Positions 8,440 through 17,197 of a stretch of DNA of 64,000 nucleotides are shown here, in pieces. Under the pieces are notes generated by a model. That model worked only from the letters and a program-made list of their open reading frames with translations, had not been told where the DNA came from and did no database searches. The stretch is taken from NCBI RefSeq assembly GCF_002091985.1, contig NZ_MKKX01000032.1, positions 1 through 64,000 of the forward strand, read 5' to 3'. Position 1 is the stretch's first letter. Each line of letters begins with the position of its first letter. The DNA comes from Rhodococcus sp. 1163. Lineage in GTDB: Bacteria; Actinomycetota; Actinomycetes; Mycobacteriales; Mycobacteriaceae. A program made the translations under genes and the position numbers.

Positions 8440-9546
8440 ATGGCTGCAATCAAGTACAAAGAGGCATCCTGCGTCTACGAAGGTGCCGACTCGCTCGCTG
8501 TCGATTCACTCTATCTGGACATCGAGGACGGCGAATTCGTCGTCCTCGTCGGACCTTCCGGTTCCGGAAAGTCCACCGCCCTCCGGATGCTCGCCGGCCT
8601 CGAGGAGATCGACGGTGGCGCCATCGAAATCGGTGGGCAGAACATGGTCGGCGTCCCATCCAAGGATCGCGACATCGCGATGGTGTTCCAGAATTACGCC
8701 CTCTACCCCAACAAGACCGTCGGGGAGAACATGGGTTTCGCGCTCAAGATGCGCGGTGTTCCGCTCGAGGAACGTAAGAAGAAGGTGGCCGACGCGGCGA
8801 AGATTCTCGACCTGACGGATTTCCTCGATCGCAAGCCGGGCAAGCTCTCCGGTGGTCAGCGTCAGCGAGTTGCCATGGGCCGCGCCATCGTTCGTGAACC
8901 GCAGGTGTTCTGCATGGACGAGCCGTTGAGTAACCTCGACGCGAAACTGCGTGTGCAGACTCGTACACAGATCGCCGCGTTGCAGCGAAGACTCGGCACC
9001 ACGACCGTCTACGTCACCCACGACCAGGTGGAGGCGATGACGATGGGCGATCGCGTTGCAGTGTTGCGCGGGGGCAAGCTGCAGCAGTTCGCCAGCCCAA
9101 CCGATCTCTACGACCACCCTGTCAACGCTTTCGTGGCCGGCTTCATCGGCTCGCCTGCCATGAACTTGATGACGGTTCCCATCGGATCGGGTGGTGTACA
9201 GATCGGAAACTTTCTGCTGCCGCTCGAGCGCGAGGAGCTCACCAAGCTTGCGAGCCTCGGTCTCGACAACGTGACGATCGGCCTGCGGCCCGAGCAGCTC
9301 GGCATCGTGCATGGCACGGGGGAGGGCTTCGAGAGCAAGGTGGATCTGATCGAAGAGCTCGGCAGCGAGTCCTACGTGTACGCGCATCTGAATGATCCCA
9401 AGGTCAAGGGGCTCGACGGCGGACCGGTGTCTCTCGTCGCGCGCTCGGCGGTGCGTGCGCCGGCGAAGATTGGTGAGAGCATCGGTTTGAGCAGGCTCGA
9501 CGGCGCTGTTCACCTGTTCCATCCGGAAACCGGCGAGCGGATCTAG
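8440..9546 (+). CDS. ABC polyol transporter ATP-binding protein (MalK/UgpC type)
   Basis: 368 aa ATPase energising the polyol importer. Walker A GPSGSGKS at residues 38-45, signature LSGGQRQRVAMGRA, Walker B VFCMDEPLSNLDAKLR, and H-loop YVTHDQVEAM. The roughly 130-residue C-terminal regulatory (OB-fold) domain is present (ITIGLRPEQLG-like region near residue 285). AGGAGAAC lies about 6 nt before the ATG. It is last gene of the regulator-importer operon; a hairpin follows. Confidence 0.93.
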   Translation: MAAIKYKEASCVYEGADSLAVDSLYLDIEDGEFVVLVGPSGSGKSTALRMLAGLEEIDGGAIEIGGQNMVGVPSKDRDIAMVFQNYALYPNKTVGENMGFALKMRGVPLEERKKKVADAAKILDLTDFLDRKPGKLSGGQRQRVAMGRAIVREPQVFCMDEPLSNLDAKLRVQTRTQIAALQRRLGTTTVYVTHDQVEAMTMGDRVAVLRGGKLQQFASPTDLYDHPVNAFVAGFIGSPAMNLMTVPIGSGGVQIGNFLLPLEREELTKLASLGLDNVTIGLRPEQLGIVHGTGEGFESKVDLIEELGSESYVYAHLNDPKVKGLDGGPVSLVARSAVRAPAKIGESIGLSRLDGAVHLFHPETGERI

Positions 9547-9562
9547 GGGCTTTCTCGTACGT

Positions 9563-9597
9563 GCGCGGAAACTCGGTGCCCTCCGAGCTTCCGCCGC
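9563..9597 (+). terminator. Hairpin after the polyol importer operon
   Basis: Stem GGAA-A-CTCGG (9567-9576) pairs with CCGAG-C-TTCC (9583-9592) across one A:C mismatch, flanked by further GC pairs, with a 6-nt loop. No T-tract follows, so termination is plausible but unproven. Confidence 0.45.
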
Positions 9598-9717
9598 GCG
9601 CAGGGCCGACGTTATCGATCCGTGATTCAACGTCGGCTGTTCTGTTATCTTCCCTGTTGCTCGCCCGACATCGACGCCATGCAAGATTGGTTCCTCTACG
9701 ACCCAGAGGTGGCCACT

Positions 9718-10149
9718 ATGTCAGGTCTGTCGGATGCGCGCTCGATGCTCTCGCGCGGTGTGCCACGCCTGGTCATCTTGGATCCATCCCCACCTCTCGG
9801 CATACCCACCCTCGATATTTCCGAGAGCAGGCACGGAAAGTGTCTCCGCCTCGTCGTCAGCGGTGAAGTCGACCTCGGGACGGTCTCTGAGTTCCGGGCT
9901 GCACTCTTCAGTGCATCGAACTCGGCGATCGGTGCGCTCATCGTCGATATTCGCGGAGTCACATTTTTAGGGGTGTCGGGGCTGTCCTGCCTCGTCGACC
10001 TCGTGCGGGGCAACATGCTGACTGCGCTGGCGATCGTCGCCAACACCCATGCCACGCGTAGGTCCATCGAGATCATCGGCCAGGACCCCGACCTGGTGGT
10101 GTTCTCTCGACTCGGTGACGCGCTGCACTACGTGGACGTTCGAACCTGA
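9718..10149 (+). CDS. STAS-domain protein (anti-sigma factor antagonist-like)
   Basis: 143 aa with a STAS domain over the last ~110 residues: CLRLVVSGEVDLGTVSEFR, ALIVDIRGVTFLGVSGLSCL. Such proteins bind an anti-sigma kinase and are switched by phosphorylation of a Ser in the [DS]SGL motif; here it reads GVSGL, so the usual preceding acidic/Ser residue is altered but the key Ser is present. I prefer ATG 9718 (AGAGGTGG upstream); the frame is open back to GTG 9622. No anti-sigma or sigma gene is adjacent, so its partner is unknown. Confidence 0.75.
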   Translation: MSGLSDARSMLSRGVPRLVILDPSPPLGIPTLDISESRHGKCLRLVVSGEVDLGTVSEFRAALFSASNSAIGALIVDIRGVTFLGVSGLSCLVDLVRGNMLTALAIVANTHATRRSIEIIGQDPDLVVFSRLGDALHYVDVRT

Positions 10150-10159
10150 CCGGGGGCGG

Positions 10160-10177
10160 TACCCCTGTTCGGGGGTA
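10160..10177 (+). terminator. Short hairpin after the STAS gene
   Basis: TACCCC (10160-10165) and GGGGTA (10172-10177) flank a 6-nt loop directly after the STAS stop. It is small and lacks a T-tract; it may be a weak terminator or a leader structure of the next gene. Confidence 0.3.
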
Positions 10178-10247
10178 GCGCATCGGTAGCTGTGAGCCAT
10201 AGCGTGAGTCGAGCTAGCGAGAGACGTGCGCCACAGCAGGGAGAAAC

Positions 10248-11936
10248 ATGACGAACGTGACGGAACACGACGCCTTCAAGTCGGCAAGAGATCTACTTCT
10301 CGATGCCTACGGCGACTACGACGCGGCCGTATCGAACTTTCAGTGGCCCGACCTGGGTGAGCGGTTCAACTGGGCAATCGACTGGTTCGACGCTATCGCC
10401 CGGGGCAACGAGAAGACGGCGCTCTGGATCGTCGAAGAAGACGGGTCCGAAGCGAAGTACAGCTTCGAATCGATGTCGCACCGTTCGGACCAGGTGGCTC
10501 GGTGGCTCTCCGGGCTAGGTATCGGCCGCGGGGATTCCGTGATTCTCATGCTCGGAAACCAGGTCGAGCTGTGGGATTCGATGCTCGCGGTCATGAAGCT
10601 CGGCGCCGTATTGATGCCGACTACCACGGCGATCGGCTCAGCGGATCTCACCGACAGAGTCGAACGCGGCCAGGCGCGAGCCGTCATCGCGAACCCAACG
10701 GATACGTCCAAGTTCGAGGACGTGCCTGGGGACTACCTGAAAATCGCGGTCGGAGATGCAGACGGGTGGACCGACTTACGCGCAGCCTACGACATCGAGA
10801 GTCCGAAACCGTTCGAGACCGTGACTGCCCCGTCCGACCGTTTGCTTCTGTATTTCACCTCGGGAACGACGAGTAAGCCCAAGCTCGTCGAGCACACGCA
10901 GGTGTCCTATCCGGTAGGGCATTTGAGCACGATGTACTTCCTCGGTCTGAAGCCGGGTGATATTCACCTGAACATCAGCTCACCAGGCTGGGCCAAGCAT
11001 GCGTGGAGTTGCTTCTTCGCGCCGTGGATCGCCGAAGCCACCATCTTCATCTACAACTACAAGCGCTTCGACGCGAGCGCTCTCCTCGACCAGATTCGTC
11101 GCGCCGAGGTGACGACCTTCTGTGCTCCACCGACCGTGTGGCGCATGCTCATTCAGGCCGACATCTCCGGTGGAGGTGGCGCGTTGCGCGAAGCGATCGG
11201 CGCAGGTGAACCGCTGAACCCCGAGGTCATCTCGAGGGTGCAGAACGAGTGGGGCCTCAACATTCGCGACGGTTTCGGTCAGACGGAAACGACTGCCTTG
11301 GTAGCGAACACGCCAGGAGCGAAACTGAAGTTCGGCGCCATGGGCCGTCCGTTGCCGGGTATCCCGGTCGTCATCATCGATCCGGTGACCGGCGAGGAAG
11401 CCGACGAAGGCGAAATCTGTCTCGATCTGGCCAAGAAGCCGTTCAACCTGATGACGAGATACCTCGGCAACCCGGCTCGCAACGAGGAAGTCATGTCCGG
11501 TGGCTACTACCACACAGGCGATGTGGCCTCCCGCGACGAAGACGGTTACATCACCTACGTCGGTCGCACCGATGACGTCTTCAAGGCCTCGGATTACAAG
11601 GTGTCACCGTTCGAGCTCGAAAGCGTGCTGATCGAGCACCCCGCCGTCGCCGAAGCTGCTGTCGTACCGGCACCCGACGAAACACGACTTGCGGTCCCGA
11701 AGGCGTACGTGGCCCTGGCAGCAGGCTGGGAACCGAACGAGGAGACTGCATTTCAGATCCTGAAGTACGCACGCGAGCATCTGGCCCCGTACCTGCGGAT
11801 CCGAAGGATCGAGTTCTTCGAACTGCCGAAGACCATCTCTGGCAAGATTCGACGCGTCGAACTCCGGGCTCGCGAGGACTCCGGCGAGGTGCTCTCGGCC
11901 GAGTGGCGTGATGATCAGTTCACCGGGCTGAAGTAG
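10248..11936 (+). CDS. AMP-dependent acyl-CoA synthetase (medium-chain type)
   Basis: 562 aa ANL-superfamily ligase that activates a carboxylic acid to acyl-AMP and then acyl-CoA. Motifs: phosphate loop LLYFTSGTTSKPK, DGFGQTETT, hinge YVGRTDDVFKASDYKVSP, and the C-terminal catalytic Lys in KTISGKIRR. Overall it resembles the medium-chain acyl-CoA synthetase (ACSM) group rather than acetyl-CoA synthetase. AGGGAGAAAC precedes the ATG. A convergent XRE-TetR regulator and a second ligase lie downstream, so it may belong to the same acid-activation pathway. Substrate unknown. Confidence 0.88.
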   Translation: MTNVTEHDAFKSARDLLLDAYGDYDAAVSNFQWPDLGERFNWAIDWFDAIARGNEKTALWIVEEDGSEAKYSFESMSHRSDQVARWLSGLGIGRGDSVILMLGNQVELWDSMLAVMKLGAVLMPTTTAIGSADLTDRVERGQARAVIANPTDTSKFEDVPGDYLKIAVGDADGWTDLRAAYDIESPKPFETVTAPSDRLLLYFTSGTTSKPKLVEHTQVSYPVGHLSTMYFLGLKPGDIHLNISSPGWAKHAWSCFFAPWIAEATIFIYNYKRFDASALLDQIRRAEVTTFCAPPTVWRMLIQADISGGGGALREAIGAGEPLNPEVISRVQNEWGLNIRDGFGQTETTALVANTPGAKLKFGAMGRPLPGIPVVIIDPVTGEEADEGEICLDLAKKPFNLMTRYLGNPARNEEVMSGGYYHTGDVASRDEDGYITYVGRTDDVFKASDYKVSPFELESVLIEHPAVAEAAVVPAPDETRLAVPKAYVALAAGWEPNEETAFQILKYAREHLAPYLRIRRIEFFELPKTISGKIRRVELRAREDSGEVLSAEWRDDQFTGLK

Positions 11937-11959
11937 AGCGTGCTGCGCCACTCGCGTTG

Positions 11960-12853
11960 CTACTTAACGTATTTCATGATATCAAGGGCGAATCCGACAT
12001 AGTCTTCTGCGACTTGTTCCGCACTGAGAGGGCCGTCGGGGCGCCACCAGTTGGGGAGCGCGGTACACATGGTCACGATCGCTCGGGAGGCTTCGTAGGG
12101 GCGGTCGTTGCGGAACAATCCCTCGTCGACAGCGCCCGTGACTTCTTCGTCGACCATCCGTTGCTGCGTTCTTCGTCGGTCTGCGACCCTTAGGCGATTG
12201 TCGGTGTCGAGGCTTCGCATCTCACTCGATCCGACGAAGCCGAGTTCGCGCCGGTGCGTGTGGAAGAGCACAAGATGCTCGATGAGCAGACAGAAGCGCT
12301 GAACCGGATCTTGCCCCTCGGAACGTGCGGCCTCGCTACGCTGATGCAATTCCGTCATTGCGTGGTCGAGAATGGTAACCAGCATGTGCTGTTTACTCGT
12401 GTAGTAGTGATAGATACCGGAAACCGAGAGCCCACATCTCGCGGCAATACTGCGAACGCTCGCGCCGTGATAGCCGATTTCCAGGATTTCCTCGAGGGCC
12501 GCCCGTAGAACCGGGTCGAAATCCAACGGGGCATAGGTACGCCAGTTGGGTAGATTCGGCGATGTCGTCCTTGGCTTCTCCGCAAGCGGCATCGCCGGTG
12601 CATGCTGCGTTTCCACGTCGACGACGATGTCGAGGATCTGCGGCACGGTGATATGCAGTGCTTCAGCGATTCGATTGAGGCGCACGACGCTGATTCCGGT
12701 CTTGCCGGTCTCGATCTGGCTCACAGTCGCCGGACTCACTCCGAGCGCACCGGATAGTGCCCGTAGGCTCAACTTCTGTGCCGTCCTCGCCGAACGCACC
12801 TGCGCTCCCAAGACGGCGTCAGCCTCATGGCTGGACTCCCTGTCCTCTCTCAC
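11960..12853 (-). CDS. Dual DNA-binding regulator: XRE helix-turn-helix fused to TetR
   Basis: 297 aa. Residues ~15-72 form a Cro/CI (XRE) HTH (LSLRALSGALGVSPATVSQI). A linker (~75-110) leads to a TetR N-terminal HTH at ~113-160 (ASVRSIAARCGLSVSGIYHY) and a TetR-type ligand/dimer domain to the end. The protein therefore has two different DNA-binding domains. It starts with GTG and diverges from the cyclase/ligase operon at 13041; the 187-bp gap holds two kinds of palindrome. It probably controls that operon in response to a pathway acid or CoA ester. The family is known from annotated genomes but I know of no characterised member. Confidence 0.85.
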   Translation of the reverse strand: MREDRESSHEADAVLGAQVRSARTAQKLSLRALSGALGVSPATVSQIETGKTGISVVRLNRIAEALHITVPQILDIVVDVETQHAPAMPLAEKPRTTSPNLPNWRTYAPLDFDPVLRAALEEILEIGYHGASVRSIAARCGLSVSGIYHYYTSKQHMLVTILDHAMTELHQRSEAARSEGQDPVQRFCLLIEHLVLFHTHRRELGFVGSSEMRSLDTDNRLRVADRRRTQQRMVDEEVTGAVDEGLFRNDRPYEASRAIVTMCTALPNWWRPDGPLSAEQVAEDYVGFALDIMKYVK

Positions 12854-12876
12854 CTGTGATGCGCCTCCCGTAGATT

Positions 12877-13004
12877 GTTTAGGAATTCTAAACTAGCGGA
12901 CTCGAACGTTGAAATCAGGTCTAGTGAGAGGGGCTTGGACAGGCTATTGACAAAGCCTAACGTGAGTTAGATCATAATCTAAACACCAACCGAGCGATCG
13001 CTCG
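12877..13004. promoter_or_regulatory. Operator cluster in the regulator/cyclase divergent region
   Basis: Four symmetric elements are seen: GTTTAG-n5-CTAAAC (12877-12893), CTAAC-n4-GTTAG (12957-12970), TTAGAT-n4-ATCTAA (12967-12982), and a perfect 14-bp palindrome CGAGCGATCGCTCG (12991-13004). The AT-type boxes share a CTAA(A)C core; the GC palindrome looks like a TetR operator. Two motif types match the two HTH domains of the divergent regulator. Binding is inferred. Confidence 0.55.
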
Positions 13005-13040
13005 AATGATCTGGGTCGTTTGTGAACCTGAGGAGATCGA

Positions 13041-14012
13041 ATGTCTGAAGCCGCCCCCGAGATGCACGAACTACTCGGTGACAACGCCCCTAGTAACTGG
13101 GGAAAATGGGGCTCCGATGACGAATTGGGCACCTTGAACTACCTCGACACGAGCGAGGTGTTGCGCGGCGTGCAGCACATCAAGTCAGGTGAGACGTTCA
13201 CACTGCAGATTCAGATGGGACGCACGGAAAGCCCCGGCGATCCTCTCTGGCCGGCGCGAGAGGGCATACAGCGACAGAACGTGCTCGACGAAAGCTCCTG
13301 GGATGGAGATGGTGCGCCGGCATTTCCTGGTGGCTTGCACTACGCCGATGACACCGCTCTGATGTTCTTGCAAGGTTCCACGCAGTACGACGCTCTGGGG
13401 CACGTCTGGTACGACGGCAAGTTGTGGAACGGTTACGACGCGCGAACAACCGTCGGGAAGATGGAAAAGGCGTCGGTGCTCCCCATAGCGGAAAAGGGTG
13501 TCGTTGGCCGAGGTGTCCTCATCGACATGGCGCGGCACCGCGGCAAGGACTCTTTGGACAAGAAAGAAACGTTCGATCACAACGATCTGGAAGCTGCTGC
13601 ACAGGCTCAAGGCGTAACCATCGAGCCCCATGACATCCTGCTCATTCGGACCGGCTGGATGAACTACTGGTATGAGCTGAACAACCCGAAAGAATTTTAT
13701 GACGAGTTCTGCGAACCGGGATTGACGTACTCGCGCGAGCTGGTGGAATGGTTCCAGAACCGCGAGATTGCGAACCTCGTCACCGACACCATTGCCAACG
13801 AAGTAACAAACGACCCCGAGTCCGGTGTCGCGCTGCCGCTTCATTGCGCGCTGATGCGCAACCTGGGGGTCGTCTTTACCGAAATGGCCTGGCTCGATGA
13901 TCTGGCCGATGCCTGTTCCGCCGATGGCAGGTGGAGCTTTCTCTACACGGCCGCCCCGCTCAAAGTAGTCAATGGGACCGGCGCCCCGGTCAATCCAATC
14001 GTAATTCGTTGA
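13041..14012 (+). CDS. Cyclase-family metal-dependent hydrolase (PF04199 type)
   Basis: 323 aa, kynurenine formamidase/isatin hydrolase-like family. The metal-site region reads TQYDALGHVWYDGKLWNGYD (D117, H121, D125), a variant of the usual HxGTHxD motif found in longer actinobacterial members. Also DILLIRTGW, typical of the family. Members hydrolyse amide, lactam or lactone bonds. The gene is separated from the following acyl-CoA ligase by 11 nt, so a ring-opening or deacylation step feeding a CoA-activated acid is a reasonable inference. Start ATG with GAGGAGAT upstream. Confidence 0.82.
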   Translation: MSEAAPEMHELLGDNAPSNWGKWGSDDELGTLNYLDTSEVLRGVQHIKSGETFTLQIQMGRTESPGDPLWPAREGIQRQNVLDESSWDGDGAPAFPGGLHYADDTALMFLQGSTQYDALGHVWYDGKLWNGYDARTTVGKMEKASVLPIAEKGVVGRGVLIDMARHRGKDSLDKKETFDHNDLEAAAQAQGVTIEPHDILLIRTGWMNYWYELNNPKEFYDEFCEPGLTYSRELVEWFQNREIANLVTDTIANEVTNDPESGVALPLHCALMRNLGVVFTEMAWLDDLADACSADGRWSFLYTAAPLKVVNGTGAPVNPIVIR

Positions 14013-14023
14013 AAGATTCCAGC

Positions 14024-15679
14024 ATGAGCGTGTATGACGACAAGATTTGGTTGAGTCGATACGGGCCAGGGCAGCCCGCCCAGATCGAGGTGGAGTTCGA
14101 CAACGCGCTGGACATGTTCAAAGCGGCAGTCGAGCGAAATCCGGACGGCGACATCATCCGTTACTTCGACGGCCGGGTCACGCTACGCGAGCTCGATGAG
14201 CTGTCCGATGCCTTTGCGCTGGGAATTGCCGAAGCCGGATTCGTACCCGGTGAGAGACTGGCTATCTACGCCCAGAATATCCCGCAGTTCGTCATCGCCC
14301 AAATCGGCACGTGGAAGGCCGGCGGAATCGCTGTCTCGATCAATCCGATGAACCGGCAACGAGAGTTGAAACAACTGCTGATCGACTGCGGTGCAACGGT
14401 ACTCGTCGCGCTGGAGACTCTTTACCGCGATATCGCAGCGGAGGTCCTACCTGAAACCCAGGTGCGGACAGTGATCACGACTTCGGAGCTGGAGTACCAG
14501 AGCGGCGGTCACCCTGGATTCCTCGCCGAGGTGGAGCGAATCGAGAGTCCTGACACCGTCGATATGACCGAACTCATACAGAGATTTCATGGAAAAGTCT
14601 GTCCCACCGTGGTTTTGGCTCCTGGTGACGTGGCGTTTCTGACCTACACGTCGGGAACCACCGGCCCGCCCAAGGGGGCTATGACCACTCACCGCAACGT
14701 GGTGTTCAATGCTCAGACGTACCGAGACTGGATCGGTATCGGCTCCGATGACGTCATTCTCGGCATAGCACCTCTCTTTCACGTCACCGGTTTGATCGGA
14801 CACATTGCGATCTCGCTGCTCGTCGGGGCACCGCTGGTGCTGATGTACAGACTCGACCCGGTAGAGACGATCAAGACGATCGAAGCCGAAAAACCCACGT
14901 TCACCGTGGGGTCGATCACGGTATTCATTGCTTTGATGAACGCTCCCAACGCGGAGAAAGATGCGCTCGCAAGTTTGACGAAGATCTACTCCGGCGGTGC
15001 TCCGATTCCACCGAGCACGATTGCCGCATTCCAGAAGTCCTTCGGACACTACATACACAACATCTATGGACTCACCGAGACCACATCGCCGTCGCACGCG
15101 GTCCCACTAGGGGCTGTTGCGCCCGCCGATCCCGCGACTGGGGCAACGTCTATCGGGGTACCGGTCTACAACACCGTGGTGCGCATCGTCGACGACCAAG
15201 GCAAGGATCTAGCGCCTGGCGAGATCGGCGAGCTCGTCATTGCAGGGCCGCAGGTAGTTGCCGGGTATTGGAACAAGCCCGAGGCGACGGAAGAAGCTCT
15301 GCCCGGTGGTGCTCTACATACCGGGGACGTCGGCTATATGGACGAACAAGGCTGGTTCTACATAGTCGATCGGAAGAAGGACCAGATCAATGCCGGTGGC
15401 TACAAAGTGTGGCCACGAGAGGTCGAGGACGTGCTCTACGAGCATCACGCGGTCCGCGAAGCTGCCGTGGTCGGTGTTCCCGATGAGTACCGCGGTGAAA
15501 CCGTGAAGGCTTTCGTAAGCTTGCGCCCCGGACAGACCGCTACACCCGAGGAGCTCATTGCGTTCACAAAAGAACGGATCGCGGCCTACAAGTATCCGCG
15601 TTATGTAACCATCGTCGAAGACATTCCCAAGACGGTCACCGGTAAGTTGCTACGCCGAGAGCTACGCGAACTGAACTGA
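14024..15679 (+). CDS. AMP-dependent acyl-CoA ligase (long-chain/aromatic type)
   Basis: 551 aa ANL-superfamily ligase. Motifs: LTYTSGTTGPPKGAM, IYGLTETTSP, the GDVGYMDEQGWFYIVDRKKD stretch, and catalytic Lys in KTVTGKLLRREL. It activates a carboxylic acid to a CoA thioester. It follows the cyclase gene by 11 nt and is almost certainly cotranscribed with it under the XRE-TetR regulator. It resembles long-chain-fatty-acid or cyclohexanecarboxylate/benzoate-type ligases; the substrate cannot be called. Confidence 0.88.
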   Translation: MSVYDDKIWLSRYGPGQPAQIEVEFDNALDMFKAAVERNPDGDIIRYFDGRVTLRELDELSDAFALGIAEAGFVPGERLAIYAQNIPQFVIAQIGTWKAGGIAVSINPMNRQRELKQLLIDCGATVLVALETLYRDIAAEVLPETQVRTVITTSELEYQSGGHPGFLAEVERIESPDTVDMTELIQRFHGKVCPTVVLAPGDVAFLTYTSGTTGPPKGAMTTHRNVVFNAQTYRDWIGIGSDDVILGIAPLFHVTGLIGHIAISLLVGAPLVLMYRLDPVETIKTIEAEKPTFTVGSITVFIALMNAPNAEKDALASLTKIYSGGAPIPPSTIAAFQKSFGHYIHNIYGLTETTSPSHAVPLGAVAPADPATGATSIGVPVYNTVVRIVDDQGKDLAPGEIGELVIAGPQVVAGYWNKPEATEEALPGGALHTGDVGYMDEQGWFYIVDRKKDQINAGGYKVWPREVEDVLYEHHAVREAAVVGVPDEYRGETVKAFVSLRPGQTATPEELIAFTKERIAAYKYPRYVTIVEDIPKTVTGKLLRRELRELN

Positions 15680-15689
15680 CATCGAAGTA

Positions 15690-16427
15690 TCAACTTCGTT
15701 CGGGGGAAAGGCAGAACCCCCACGGTAGTTCGAGACGGTGCCGGGCGAGGAGCTCGGTGTCACCGAGAATGTCCGCGATCGGTCCGTCCGCGACGAGTGC
15801 GCCGTCGTCGAGAATGACGGCCCGCGTGCACAACTGAGCGGCATACGGCAGATCGTGCGTGACCAGCAGCATCGTGGTGTCGAGATCCATCAACGTCTCG
15901 GCGAGTTCGCGACGCGCGACCGGATCGAGATTGGCGGACGGCTCGTCGAGGACGAGGATGTCCGGTTCGCAGGCGAGGACCGTGGCGAGGGCAACGCGTC
16001 GACGCTGGCCACCCGAAAGGTGTGTGGAGTTGCGGTCGGCATGATCGGCCATGCCGACGACCTTCAGGGCTGCGGCGACGCGAGCGACGAGCGTGGGTCC
16101 GGTGACACCGAAGTTGGCGGGGCCGAATGCGACGTCCTGTGCGACTGTGGGCATGAACAGTTGGTCGTCGGGATCCTGGAAGACGATCCCGACGAGTCTT
16201 CTGATTTCACGTACTGTCTTGCTGCTCAGACGGATTCCACTGACGTCCACGGTTCCCTGGTCTGCGGTGAGGACGCCGTTGAGCTGAAGCATCAGCGTCG
16301 TCTTTCCTGCTCCGTTGGGACCGAGGATGGCGACGCGTTCGCCGTGTGCGATCTCGAGGTTCAGTGCGGTCAATGCGGCCGTGCCGTCGGGATAGGCGAA
16401 GGACACATCGTGAAGTTTCAGGCTCAT
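15690..16427 (-). CDS. cbiO: ECF cobalt/nickel transporter ATPase (CbiO/NikO)
   Basis: 245 aa ABC ATPase. Walker A GPNGAGKT, signature LSGGQRRRVALATV, Walker B ILVLDEPSANLDP, and H-loop LLVTHDLPYA. It powers the energy-coupling-factor metal importer encoded upstream. I chose ATG 16425-16427, whose ATGA overlaps the CbiQ stop; an ATG at 16437-16439 would add four residues. It is last gene of the M-N-Q-O operon and ends 10 bp from the convergent acyl-CoA ligase. Confidence 0.88.
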   Translation of the reverse strand: MSLKLHDVSFAYPDGTAALTALNLEIAHGERVAILGPNGAGKTTLMLQLNGVLTADQGTVDVSGIRLSSKTVREIRRLVGIVFQDPDDQLFMPTVAQDVAFGPANFGVTGPTLVARVAAALKVVGMADHADRNSTHLSGGQRRRVALATVLACEPDILVLDEPSANLDPVARRELAETLMDLDTTMLLVTHDLPYAAQLCTRAVILDDGALVADGPIADILGDTELLARHRLELPWGFCLSPERS

Positions 16428-17191
16428 CGGACCAGCCATGCTGCCAATGAAATTCCGAGGGCAACGACCGCCGGCATAGTGCCCAGGATCCAGTCACGCC
16501 GGACTGCGGCGACGGAGACCCCTGCGATCCCGTCCATTGCGGGTATTGCGCCGTCGAACCCGCGGGAGGCCATGGCCAGATGTACGCGCTCACCGCGTTC
16601 GTAGGACCGGAGAAACAATCCACCGACGCCACGGGCCGTAGCCGCGATCTGATGGAAGGCCCGCGGGTCATCGCCTCTGGCCGAGCGCGCGATCCGCATC
16701 CGATCTGCCTCGGCGGCAAGCAGTTCCACGTAGCGGAGCATCAGTACCACGATGGTCGCGATGAAGGACGGTACGCGAAGCCTCGTGAGACCGACGGGTA
16801 GTTCGCGAGGATCGGTGGTGGCGGCCAGTGTCAGGGAGACTGCAACGCCGAGAGTGCCTTTGACGATGATGCCCCATGCAGCCCATAGTCCTGATGTCGA
16901 CAGTTCCATGCCGAGAACAGCAATTCTGTCCCCGCCCTCCGCGAACGGCAGCAACACCGCGAGTACGACGAAAGGTAACTCGATGAGCATCCGAGGGGCG
17001 ATCCACGTCAACGGGATGGAAGCTGTGCGCCACAGGCAGAGAAGGCCGATCGCGTACAGAGCGTAGGGCCACAACATTTCTCGCGGAGTCGCGACTACTG
17101 CCAGGACGGTGGCGACGGCACAGACGATCTTGACCTCGACGGGCACCTCGTGCAGCGGTGAACGTATCTCGCGATACAGCGCGATGCCCAT
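16424..17191 (-). CDS. cbiQ: ECF transporter membrane coupling protein (CbiQ/NikQ)
   Basis: 255 aa with about five membrane segments; the EcfT-type coupling helices that contact the ATPase are represented by MRIARSARGDDPRA and the later AMASRGFDGAIP. It connects the substrate-binding CbiM to CbiO. It lies 6 bp downstream of the PDGLE gene and overlaps cbiO by 4 nt. Confidence 0.87.
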   Translation of the reverse strand: MGIALYREIRSPLHEVPVEVKIVCAVATVLAVVATPREMLWPYALYAIGLLCLWRTASIPLTWIAPRMLIELPFVVLAVLLPFAEGGDRIAVLGMELSTSGLWAAWGIIVKGTLGVAVSLTLAATTDPRELPVGLTRLRVPSFIATIVVLMLRYVELLAAEADRMRIARSARGDDPRAFHQIAATARGVGGLFLRSYERGERVHLAMASRGFDGAIPAMDGIAGVSVAAVRRDWILGTMPAVVALGISLAAWLVR

Positions 17192-17197
17192 GCCTGT

